From the IMG/VR virus record IMGVR_UViG_3300042549_000268, positions 1 to 24,893 of that record: DNA of 24,893 nt, one strand, 5' to 3'. Positions 1 to 8,099 of the stretch are shown here, one piece after another. The number at the start of each line of letters is the position of its first letter. Positions within the stretch are counted from its first letter, which is position 1. Made by a program: the position numbers and the translations under genes. Under the pieces are notes generated by a model, which was given only the letters and a program-made list of their open reading frames with translations, had not been told where the DNA came from and did not search any database. The DNA is from a virus.

Positions 1-25
1 TTAATTCGTTATTAGGAGACACAAA

Positions 26-868
26 ATGAGTATTGCTTTGTCAAACGCATTTGTAACCCTATTTGACGCGGAAGTTAAACAAGCATACCAAGGTAAAGCA
101 ATGTTGGTAGGTGCTGTACGTCAGCGTCGTGGGGTAGAAGGTTCTACAGTTAAATTTCCAAAAGTAGGTCGTGGCGTTGCTACACCTCGTATTGGTCAAA
201 CAGATGTTACACCGTTAAACGTTGGTTTTTCTAACGTAACACTAACATTGGAAGATTGGATTGCAGCTGAGTACAGCGACATTTTCAGTCAACAAAAAGT
301 AAACTTTGATGAGCGCTCAGAGCTTGTACAAGTATTAGGTAACGCTATTGGTCGTCGTCAAGACCAATTGGTACTTAACGCATTGGCTGGTTCAGGCACA
401 TCATTAACAGTTGGTAACGACGTTGGTGGTTCTGACACTAACATGAACGTAGCTAAACTTCGCCAAGCTAAAGGCTTGATGGACAAAAACAACGTTCCAC
501 CTACAGACCGTCACATTGTTATCCACTCAAATGGCTTGCAATCATTGTTAGCTGAAACTGCTGTTACTAGCTCTGACTTTAATACAGTTAAAGCATTAGT
601 AAACGGTGAGTTAAACACATTCTTAGGTTTCACATTCCATGTATTGGGTGACCGCACAGAAGGTGGTTTAGCTATTGACGGTTCAAATGACCGTACATGT
701 TTTGCTTTCCACAAAGATGCTATCGGCTACGGCGAAGGTATTGCTCCTAAAACAGAAATCAATTACATCCCAGAAAAAACATCTTTCTTGGTTGCTTCTA
801 TGTTCTCTGCTGGCGCAACTACTATCGACGCAGAAGGTATCGTGTCTATTGTTGCTCGCGAATCTTAA
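26..868 (+). CDS. Major capsid protein
   Basis: Structural subunit of the phage head, 280 aa. The sequence has the layout of a short HK97-fold type phage coat protein: an N-terminal segment rich in Gly/Val strands (VEGSTVKFPKVGRG, roughly residues 38-51), a long helix with paired Arg (FDERSELVQVLGNAIGRRQDQ, around 92-112), and a C-terminal strand region ending in DAEGIVSIVA. Such proteins are usually called 'phage capsid protein' of about 280-330 aa. It starts at ATG 26 after a good Shine-Dalgarno (TAGGAG). It is the first gene of the window and is followed by a small gene and a terminator, the same order as T7 gene 10 and its late terminator. Capsid identity is inferred from sequence character plus position immediately before the tail tubular genes; I am fairly sure. 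Codon use and base composition match the genes that follow. Confidence 0.85.
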   Translation: MSIALSNAFVTLFDAEVKQAYQGKAMLVGAVRQRRGVEGSTVKFPKVGRGVATPRIGQTDVTPLNVGFSNVTLTLEDWIAAEYSDIFSQQKVNFDERSELVQVLGNAIGRRQDQLVLNALAGSGTSLTVGNDVGGSDTNMNVAKLRQAKGLMDKNNVPPTDRHIVIHSNGLQSLLAETAVTSSDFNTVKALVNGELNTFLGFTFHVLGDRTEGGLAIDGSNDRTCFAFHKDAIGYGEGIAPKTEINYIPEKTSFLVASMFSAGATTIDAEGIVSIVARES

Positions 869-882
869 GAGGAGAATAGATA

Positions 883-1161
883 ATGGCTTATTCAGCAACT
901 GGTTTTTCAACCGTAGCAGCATCTAAAGCAGGTAACTCACCAGCTATTTATGCTTACAAAACAGCAGACGCAATTGCTGACGTAAATACAGCAGGTTATT
1001 TTAATAGCCTATCAGGTGTATTAAGCGTTGGTGATTTGATTTACTGCGTAACATCAACAGGTAGCACTGCTGTTGCAACTTTAGTTTATGTTCTTTCTAA
1101 CGCTTCTGGCGTAGTTGACGTAACTGATGGTACAACATTAGCAAATACTGATGGTGATTAA
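883..1161 (+). CDS. Small capsid-associated protein, possible head decoration protein
   Basis: A 92-aa acidic, Ala/Ser/Thr/Val-rich protein with no membrane segment and almost no Lys or Arg. It looks like a beta-rich virion protein (repeated VLSVGDLIYCV- and VATLVYVLS-type strands). It begins 14 bases after the capsid stop with a GGAG ribosome site, so it should be co-expressed at capsid level, and it is the last gene before the terminator at 1175. Many short-tailed phages place a head decoration or head-fibre protein here. I recognise no specific family; the decoration role is inferred only from position, size and composition. Confidence 0.55.
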   Translation: MAYSATGFSTVAASKAGNSPAIYAYKTADAIADVNTAGYFNSLSGVLSVGDLIYCVTSTGSTAVATLVYVLSNASGVVDVTDGTTLANTDGD

Positions 1162-1174
1162 TTAGTAAAACAAG

Positions 1175-1208
1175 GCTACCCTGCCCTGCGGTGGGGTAGC
1201 TTTTATTA
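1175..1208 (+). terminator. Rho-independent terminator after the capsid genes
   Basis: GCTACCC at 1175-1181 pairs with GGGTAGC at 1194-1200. The stem continues through two G-U wobbles and two C-G pairs to a CTGC tetraloop (1186-1189), giving 11 paired positions, and is followed directly by TTTTATTAT. The G-U wobbles fit transcription on the + strand. It lies between the stop of the small capsid gene (1161) and the next start (1224). Position matches the T7 late terminator behind gene 10, which lets capsid genes be transcribed more than the tail genes beyond it; that role is inferred. Confidence 0.85.
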
Positions 1209-1223
1209 TATGTAGGGGTTTAT

Positions 1224-1838
1224 ATGGCAGCAGGTGATACCGCATTATCAATTTGCTCTGACGCATTATTGATGCTAGGTGCGAAACCAATCTCATCCTT
1301 CAATGAAGGTACAGATGAAGCGTCTGTGTGCGATGCCTTATACCCAAACATCCGTGACCAAGCATTAATGATTTACCCTTGGAGTTTTTCTTTCAAGAAA
1401 ACTCAATTGGCTCGTCTAATAACAACGCCAACAAATGAATATAAATACGAGTACCAAATGCCAGCAGATAGAATTGGCGCTCCTAGAGCCGTATATAGTT
1501 CAAATGGTGTAGGTGAAACTCCAATAGTAAATTACCGTATTATGGGCGCTAAACTGCTCACTAACGAAGAAATAATCTACGTTGACTATCAATACTCTGT
1601 GACTGAATCTGAGATGCCTGTATGGTTTGTACAGCTTCTTAAATACTTAGTGTCATGGCATGTATCTATTCCCGTTACAGACCAAGTTGAGAAAGCTCAA
1701 TACTGGCAATCTGTTGCTGTAGGTTCTCCAGGCGAGAATGGTCGTGGTGGTTATATGCGTACAGCTATGAACATTGACGGTCAAAATCAACCAGCAAACA
1801 GTATCAAAGACTATTCATTAATCGCAGTGCGAGGATAA
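1224..1838 (+). CDS. Tail tubular protein A (T7 gp11-like adaptor)
   Basis: A 204-aa protein of the T7 gp11 family, which forms the dodecameric gatekeeper ring between portal and tail nozzle. Recognisable family traits are the N-terminal helix (TALSICSDALLMLGAKPISSF), the segment that follows it (EASVCDALYPNIRDQALMIYPWSFSFKK), and a central beta region containing YEYQMPADRI. Length is normal for the family (about 190-210 aa). It starts 14 bases after the terminator T-run with TAGGGG as ribosome site and is followed three bases after its stop by tail tubular protein B, the conserved T7 order. High certainty. Confidence 0.9.
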   Translation: MAAGDTALSICSDALLMLGAKPISSFNEGTDEASVCDALYPNIRDQALMIYPWSFSFKKTQLARLITTPTNEYKYEYQMPADRIGAPRAVYSSNGVGETPIVNYRIMGAKLLTNEEIIYVDYQYSVTESEMPVWFVQLLKYLVSWHVSIPVTDQVEKAQYWQSVAVGSPGENGRGGYMRTAMNIDGQNQPANSIKDYSLIAVRG

Positions 1839-1841
1839 TAC

Positions 1842-3830
1842 ATGGCTCGTTTTGTATCAATGCAAACGAACTTCACCTCTGGTGAGCTAGACCCATTACT
1901 TCGTGCGCGTGTTGATTTAACTGCTACCTACAACAATGCTTTAGAAAAAGCAACCAATGTAATCTGTCAGCCTCAAGGTGGCATTACTCGTCGTGATGGT
2001 ACGCGTTATCTTATGGCATTGCCTAACAGTGGCACAGAATCTGCTGCTAATGGCGTACGTCTTGTAGCATTTGAGTTTAGTACATCTGATAGCTACATGC
2101 TTTGCTTTACGCATAATCGCATGTATGTGTTTAAAGATGGCGCATTAGTTACAAACATTAACGCTTCTGGCAATGATTATCTAGTTACAACAATTGCTTC
2201 ATCGCGTTTAAATGAGATGACTTGGACACAATCTGCTGATACGTTGATTGTAGCGCATGAAAACATGGTTCCTAAAAGAATTGTGCGTGGCGCTAATGAT
2301 TCATCTTGGACTGCTTCTGATGTTTCATTTGATAGTATTCCAAATTACGCATTTACATTAACAACAACAAGTCCTTCTGGAACTATTACTCCATCTGCTG
2401 TAACAGGCAAAGTAACAATTACAGCAAGTGCTAGTATTTTTACCTCAGCTTCTGTTGGTCAATACATTAATGTAAAACCACAAGGCCGTGCAAAAATTAT
2501 TCAATATGTTAGTGGGACTGTAGTTAATGTTGTGACAGAGTTTCCATTCTTTAGTACAGCGGCAACAGGTAACTTTACTTTAGAAACTGGTTACGAAAAC
2601 GTATGGTCTAGCAGTAAAGGTTATCCACGCTCAGTAACGTTCCATCAAGGTCGTTTATACTTTGGTGGTAGTAAGTCACGCCCTTCTACTATTTGGGGTT
2701 CTAAGGTTGGTTTGTTTTTTGACTTTGAAGCTACAGAAGGTTTTGATGATGATGCTGTAGAAGCAACGCTAGACACCAATACATTTAACGCAATTACAGA
2801 TATGTATTCTGGTAAAGACTTACAAATCTTTACTACAGGCGGTGAGTTCTTTGTACCACAACAAGGTCTTGAACCTATTACTCCGTCAGCGTTTTTCTTT
2901 AGTTCTGCTGGTCGTAATGGTTCTAAGCCTGGCGTTCGTGTGCAGTCATTAGAATCTGGCGTATTGTTTATCCATCGTCAAGGAAAGATGCTTGCAGAGG
3001 TTGCGTATAACGACACACAGCTAACGTATGTTACAAGTAAGATGTCATTGCTATCTGGACACTTGTTAAAGAATCCTAAACGCATGGCATTGCGTCGTGC
3101 TGTTAATACGGATGAGAATGACTTGTTGTTCATTGTCAATGCAACAGACGGTTCAGTTGCGGCTTACTCGTTAATGCGCTCACAAAATGTGATTGCTCCT
3201 ACAGAGTTTATAACTAATGGTGGTGAGTTTGTAGAGTTAAACGTAGACATTACTGATGTATATGCAGTGGTTAAGCGTACGATTGATAATACGGTTCAAT
3301 ACTACATTGAAAAGTTTGAAGCTGGATTATTAACAGATTGTGCTATCACTGGTGGTGCAGTATCGTCTGTAACAGCCACACACCTAGAAGGAAAGACCGT
3401 AAACTTATTACTTGATGGTTTGGTTCAAGCTGATAAAGTTGTTGCGTCTGACGGCTCTGTAGCGCTTCCTAGGTCGTCTACAACAAGTTATGAAGTTGGC
3501 TTGCCAATTACTGTAGAAGCTAGGACAATGCCAGTAGATATTAAATTGCAAACAGGCACACGCGTTGGCTTTAAGAAACGTATTGTTGAAGTTAATGCAA
3601 TGGTATATGAAACTCAGCACATGAAGATTAATGGGATTGAGATTCCATTTAGAGCATTTGACGTAGCAAACGTACTAGATGCTGATATTCCAGAGTATAC
3701 TGGAACTAAAGTTTTACATGGTATTCTTGGTTACAGCAATGAAGCTAAGATTACAATTACACAAACGTATCCACTCAAGTTTACTTTGCTTGGGATGGAA
3801 TACAAAGTAGCAGTTCACCAGGGGACTTAA
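1842..3830 (+). CDS. Tail tubular protein B (T7 gp12-like nozzle)
   Basis: A 662-aa protein of the T7 gp12 family that forms the hexameric tail nozzle. The N-terminus is diagnostic: MQTNFTSGELDPLLRARVDL, followed by a KATNVICQPQGGITRRDGTRY stretch (residues about 35-55), which is highly conserved in tail nozzle proteins. Further beta-propeller-like repeats follow, with VTFHQGRLYFGGSKSRPSTIWGS near residue 264. The C-terminal third is beta-rich. It starts three bases after the gp11-like gene and ends one base before the next start, so translation is probably coupled along tail tube and ejection genes. High certainty for the nozzle role. Confidence 0.92.
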   Translation: MARFVSMQTNFTSGELDPLLRARVDLTATYNNALEKATNVICQPQGGITRRDGTRYLMALPNSGTESAANGVRLVAFEFSTSDSYMLCFTHNRMYVFKDGALVTNINASGNDYLVTTIASSRLNEMTWTQSADTLIVAHENMVPKRIVRGANDSSWTASDVSFDSIPNYAFTLTTTSPSGTITPSAVTGKVTITASASIFTSASVGQYINVKPQGRAKIIQYVSGTVVNVVTEFPFFSTAATGNFTLETGYENVWSSSKGYPRSVTFHQGRLYFGGSKSRPSTIWGSKVGLFFDFEATEGFDDDAVEATLDTNTFNAITDMYSGKDLQIFTTGGEFFVPQQGLEPITPSAFFFSSAGRNGSKPGVRVQSLESGVLFIHRQGKMLAEVAYNDTQLTYVTSKMSLLSGHLLKNPKRMALRRAVNTDENDLLFIVNATDGSVAAYSLMRSQNVIAPTEFITNGGEFVELNVDITDVYAVVKRTIDNTVQYYIEKFEAGLLTDCAITGGAVSSVTATHLEGKTVNLLLDGLVQADKVVASDGSVALPRSSTTSYEVGLPITVEARTMPVDIKLQTGTRVGFKKRIVEVNAMVYETQHMKINGIEIPFRAFDVANVLDADIPEYTGTKVLHGILGYSNEAKITITQTYPLKFTLLGMEYKVAVHQGT

Positions 3831-3831
3831 T

Positions 3832-4317
3832 ATGACATGGCAAATTGCAGCGGCTGCGTTATCTGCCGCATCAGCTGTGCAATCAATTCAGCAAGGTAAA
3901 GCACAGAAATCTGCTTATGAGTTGCAAGCTCAACAAACTCAATTAAAAGCTCAAAGAGATGCGTTACAATATGAGCAAGCGGCACTTGACACATATCGCA
4001 AATTAGCAATGACTAATGCTAATGCTGCTGCCCGTGGGTTTTCTGGTGGGGTTAATGGATTCTCTGGCTCTGCTAAATTAGTTCAACAAGTTAATGAAAC
4101 TAGAGCTGGTCGTGATATTAATATCTTAGAGCAAAACAAACAGTTTGGATTAACGTTTGGTGATATACAAGCTAACATTTTAGAAGATGCTGGAGACCAG
4201 GCAGTGCGAGGCTCTTATTTTGACGCAGCTTCAAAACTTGGCACTGCAATATATATGTATAATTATCAGGCCCCTGCACAAACAAAAGCTCCAGTTGTGG
4301 ACAGGTCTATTAATTAA
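3832..4317 (+). CDS. Internal virion protein, T7 gp14-like
   Basis: A 161-aa protein with the composition of a T7 gp14-type ejection protein: an N-terminal small-residue helix (IAAAALSAASAVQSI), a long Gln/Ala-rich helix (AYELQAQQTQLKAQRDALQ), a Gly-rich stretch (ARGFSGGVNGFSGSAKLV, around residues 62-79), and a C-terminal helix with GSYFDAASKLGTAIY. Gp14 is ejected first and sits in the outer membrane of the infected cell. Size (T7 gp14 is about 196 aa) and position directly after the nozzle gene agree. The call rests on composition and synteny rather than on a catalytic motif. Confidence 0.75.
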   Translation: MTWQIAAAALSAASAVQSIQQGKAQKSAYELQAQQTQLKAQRDALQYEQAALDTYRKLAMTNANAAARGFSGGVNGFSGSAKLVQQVNETRAGRDINILEQNKQFGLTFGDIQANILEDAGDQAVRGSYFDAASKLGTAIYMYNYQAPAQTKAPVVDRSIN

Positions 4318-4341
4318 TTGCCAGAATAGTAAGGATAATAA

Positions 4342-6777
4342 ATGGCTGAGTTACCTAAGTATCAATCGTCTGGTGTAATGTTTGCGGATGTTCCGTCATT
4401 AGATTTTGCTAATGTACGCGAAGCATTTAAAAGCTCACAGACTATGGCTAATAGTCTTGATAGACTATCGGAGTTTGCTGGCAAAAAAGCATTAGAGCAG
4501 AGAGCTAAAGAGGCTGAACAATATACAGTCAATAATCCGCCTACTCCAGAACAATTAGCTAGAGCCAAAGAAGGTACGTTTGACCCTGTTGAATTGGTAC
4601 CACAAGGTGGTGGCTACATTCAAGAAGTTGTGCGTAAATTGCAAGGCGAGCAGTTAAAAAATGTATTGCACGTTGAAACACAAAACGATTACATGCAGAT
4701 TCTTAACGATGTTAAAGACCGCAAAATTGTTAGTGATGAAGAATTAAAACTTAAATTAGAAGCCCCAATGATTGGGCGAGCTAAGACATTAGCTAAGATT
4801 AGTCCAGAAGCTGCTATGAGCTACAATGCTCTTGCTGCTGCAAATGGCTTTCAAATTCGCAAAGCTGCAAATGAACAATTTGAGTTAAACGCAAAATTAG
4901 AGTATGACGAATTAACAAGTCAAGCTATCGAAAGTGGCTTGCCTATGATGCGTGAAATTATTAAACAAAATGGCACTACTAATCCACAAGCAACAAAAGA
5001 CCAAATCTCAGCGCTTTATGCTCCAATTAAACGATTGGCTGAAAATGGCACAATAAAAGCGCAACAGCAACTTAAAGATATTGAAAACGAATTTGAAGGT
5101 CTTGCCATTACTGGCATGGAAAAAACTCGTAGTTCAGCTGTGCGTCTTGCTGCAACTGGCGACAAACGCGCAGAACCTGCACTTGGTATTGCTGTAAGAG
5201 AAATAGAAGAATACGCGCTTGCGTTTGACGTAAATCCAAGAGTTCGTGAAAAGTTTATCTCAGATACTGTTGGAGACTATCATGCTGCTCGTATTCAAAC
5301 TGAATATGATTTAGCTGGTGACAAGCAAGGCTATATTAATAAACTTAAAAGCGACATGAAGAAAGGCCCAGTAGGCGAGCTATTTGATAAAAATGGCAAT
5401 CCTTCTAAAGCAAACAGGGTTAGTCGTGGCGTTGAATTAGATAAACTAGATTCTATTGTTAATGGTTTTGAAGCTGACATTCGTCAAAGAAATGCACAGG
5501 CTGCATCATATCGCGCTGAATTAAAATCAGACGTAACAGAAGTTAATCGCATCCAAAGCCTTGGTCAAATTGTTCCGCAAGCTCAAATTAATGAACTAGC
5601 AACAAGAGCTAGAAATCTTGGGTTGCCAGCTGACAATATGACAGTGCAACAAATTCAATCATTATCTTTATTAAACCAAGATACTATTGGCTTTAAGAAA
5701 ATGAATGATGTGCAATTGAGCAACACATTAAGACAATGGCAATCAGAAACTAAAAATGGTGCTACATTAGTTCAGGCGCAACGTATTGATAACTTAAACA
5801 GATACAGAAGTTCATTTGTAGAAGGGTTAAATAAAGACCCTGTATCAATGATGAATCGCTCTGGCATAGATGTAAAGACATTAGACTTATCATTACCAGA
5901 TAAAGACTTTAAATTGCAAGTTTCTGACCGTGTGCAAAATGCAAAAGCGTTTGCTACTCATAATGGTATTAAGCCACAATTCTTAACTTCTGATGAGGCT
6001 AGTGCAATCTCTACATACATTGCGTCAGCAGATACAGATTCTCAAATGGCAATGTTAAGAAAGATACAGACGTCATTTGGTAAAGACGCTTATACTGTAA
6101 TGGGCCAGATTTCAAAGACTGCTCCAGAGTATGCTCATATTGCTGGCATGATGTCAGTTGGTGTACCAACCAATACAATTAAAGATGCTTTAGTTGGAAT
6201 TAAACAGCAGCAAGCAGGTAACAAAGTTGCTCAATCTGACATTGTAAAAAATTCAGTTATTTCAAGTTCACTTGGTAATGCGTTCTCAAAACTACCTACA
6301 ACTAGAAATAGCATTATTAAAACAGCAGATGCAATCTATACAAATAGAATTATCCAATCAGGTAATACTGATGTTTTTGATAGCAAAGTATATGAAGCTG
6401 CATTGCAAGAAGCATCTGGTGGTGTAAGAACTGCAAGTGGAAAAGATTGGTGGGGTGGTGTTCATAATAACTCAAAAGGTTATTACCACATGATTCCTAC
6501 CAATGTTAAGCAAAGCGAGTTTGAGGATATTATACAAAAGGCTACTTTCTCAGATTTCTTAGCAGCAGCAAATGGTGAGCCAGCTGATTCAAAAGGCAGG
6601 CCATATAGCGTAGAAAAACTACGAGATGCTTATTTAATGGAAGATGTAAATCAAGACAATATGCGTTTATACTATGGCAACCCAAATAGTGCTACGGCAC
6701 AACAGTTTTATACTAAAGACGGACAGCCTTTGGTAATTAACTATCGCAAACTTGTTAATAGTGTAAAAGGTAAGTAA
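4342..6777 (+). CDS. Large internal virion (ejection) protein, T7 gp15-like by position
   Basis: An 811-aa, mostly helical, hydrophilic protein without signal peptide or obvious membrane segment. T7 gp15 (about 747 aa) has the same position and helical character and forms part of the periplasmic DNA-ejection tunnel. The N-terminal part is rich in charged helices (residues about 30-400). The C-terminus has a Trp/Gly cluster (DWWGGVHNNSKGYYHMIPTN, around 698-717) seen in many phage ejection proteins. Its ATG follows AAGGATAATA, and its stop overlaps the next start (TAATG). I infer the role from synteny; no enzymatic motif is evident. Confidence 0.7.
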   Translation: MAELPKYQSSGVMFADVPSLDFANVREAFKSSQTMANSLDRLSEFAGKKALEQRAKEAEQYTVNNPPTPEQLARAKEGTFDPVELVPQGGGYIQEVVRKLQGEQLKNVLHVETQNDYMQILNDVKDRKIVSDEELKLKLEAPMIGRAKTLAKISPEAAMSYNALAAANGFQIRKAANEQFELNAKLEYDELTSQAIESGLPMMREIIKQNGTTNPQATKDQISALYAPIKRLAENGTIKAQQQLKDIENEFEGLAITGMEKTRSSAVRLAATGDKRAEPALGIAVREIEEYALAFDVNPRVREKFISDTVGDYHAARIQTEYDLAGDKQGYINKLKSDMKKGPVGELFDKNGNPSKANRVSRGVELDKLDSIVNGFEADIRQRNAQAASYRAELKSDVTEVNRIQSLGQIVPQAQINELATRARNLGLPADNMTVQQIQSLSLLNQDTIGFKKMNDVQLSNTLRQWQSETKNGATLVQAQRIDNLNRYRSSFVEGLNKDPVSMMNRSGIDVKTLDLSLPDKDFKLQVSDRVQNAKAFATHNGIKPQFLTSDEASAISTYIASADTDSQMAMLRKIQTSFGKDAYTVMGQISKTAPEYAHIAGMMSVGVPTNTIKDALVGIKQQQAGNKVAQSDIVKNSVISSSLGNAFSKLPTTRNSIIKTADAIYTNRIIQSGNTDVFDSKVYEAALQEASGGVRTASGKDWWGGVHNNSKGYYHMIPTNVKQSEFEDIIQKATFSDFLAAANGEPADSKGRPYSVEKLRDAYLMEDVNQDNMRLYYGNPNSATAQQFYTKDGQPLVINYRKLVNSVKGK

Positions 6778-8099
6778 TGGGATTTATCTACGAAGATAAT
6801 CAAACCGCATACCCTACTAAGCCACCAGCACTTGGCGGTGAGGATACTGGCTTTCTTGAAAACTTAAATGCAAGTGCCAAATTGTTTGACATTACTAACT
6901 TATCCACTTCTCGTAAAAGAGAAATGAAATCAGCGTGGCAACCTATTGTTGATAATATCAATAAGAAAACAAATGCTGGCTTAAAGAATCCATACGAGAC
7001 AGAAGTTGAAATGGATGTTGTAAATCCAAGATTATGGAACAAACCATATACAGCAGAACTGTGGGATTACAATGCTATCAATAAGAAGCAAAGTGAAATT
7101 ATAAATTTTGCTAAGAATAACAAAGACTTATTTCCAGAGTATATGGATTTAAGTGTGCAGACTTTATATAAACAAGTTGCAGATAAACAAAAACAAGCAG
7201 AAGCTGAACAGGCTGACGTTGCTGCAAGGCAGACTGGTCTTGGTGCTGTTGGTGAGTTTTCTGGTTATGCTTGGTCTGCTATTAAAGACCCAATTAATCT
7301 TGGTGTTACTGGTATTGACTTTGCTGTTGGCGGTGGTAAATATAAACTTGGCGCATCTGTAGCAAGTAACGTATTGCGTTTAGCTCTTAGAGATGCAGCA
7401 ATCAATGCTGGTTCAGAAGCAATCATTCAAACAGAAGTTGCAGACTGGTATAAAGATTTAAAATTACCGTATGACATTAATACATTCTTGACTAACGTTG
7501 GCGCTGCTGGTGTTGGTGGCTTTGTGTTGCGCGGTGGTCTTGAATCTGTAGCTCCCCTTTATCAGCTAACTAAAAAGCAATTAGCTTCTGGCATTGAAGC
7601 AATTAACAAAGCTAAAGCTAAAGCAACTGGTACACCATACGAAGTAGATGAAAGCCTTAAAGCATTTACTGACGCTTCTGAAATTGATGACTTTACAGAC
7701 GCTAGGAACATTATTCCTGATGACGTTGGTAATCTTGAACACAATACAATAATAGATGAAACTATTAAAAATATTGAAGAAGGCAACTCTGTTAAAGCAT
7801 TAACTGGGCAAGACATAACAGATACTCCAGTTATTAATGAGGTTGCTGATACTGATTTAAATTTGTTTGATGGCGCTGATTCGGTAGGGCATACACAGCA
7901 GACAGATATATTGTTAGCAGAATTAAATGATAACGTTCAAACCCGTGGCGATGAGTTTCTTAATCAAACCGTTCCTGTGGATAAGTTTGACCCTAACACT
8001 GGTGAAACGGTACAATCAGCTATGACAGTAAAAGAAATGCTAGAAGAAGCGGAGCAAGATAAAAAGATGGTTGACCGATTAATGGGATGTCTAACATGA
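6777..8099 (+). CDS. Internal virion protein, N-terminal partner of the large ejection protein
   Basis: A 440-aa protein starting at the TAATG overlap with the preceding gene. Residues about 20-130 form a helical segment with KPYTAELWDYNAINKKQSE. Residues about 150-270 are Gly/Ala-rich with weakly hydrophobic helices (VGEFSGYAWSAIKDPINLGV, NVGAAGVGGFVLRGGLE), as seen in the middle of T7 gp16-type proteins. The last 150 residues are acidic and low in structure. It overlaps the next gene at ATGA (8096-8099). Position suggests that this gene and the next together replace the single giant gp16 of T7. I see no lytic transglycosylase motif at its N-terminus. Function is inferred. Confidence 0.6.
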   Translation: MGFIYEDNQTAYPTKPPALGGEDTGFLENLNASAKLFDITNLSTSRKREMKSAWQPIVDNINKKTNAGLKNPYETEVEMDVVNPRLWNKPYTAELWDYNAINKKQSEIINFAKNNKDLFPEYMDLSVQTLYKQVADKQKQAEAEQADVAARQTGLGAVGEFSGYAWSAIKDPINLGVTGIDFAVGGGKYKLGASVASNVLRLALRDAAINAGSEAIIQTEVADWYKDLKLPYDINTFLTNVGAAGVGGFVLRGGLESVAPLYQLTKKQLASGIEAINKAKAKATGTPYEVDESLKAFTDASEIDDFTDARNIIPDDVGNLEHNTIIDETIKNIEEGNSVKALTGQDITDTPVINEVADTDLNLFDGADSVGHTQQTDILLAELNDNVQTRGDEFLNQTVPVDKFDPNTGETVQSAMTVKEMLEEAEQDKKMVDRLMGCLT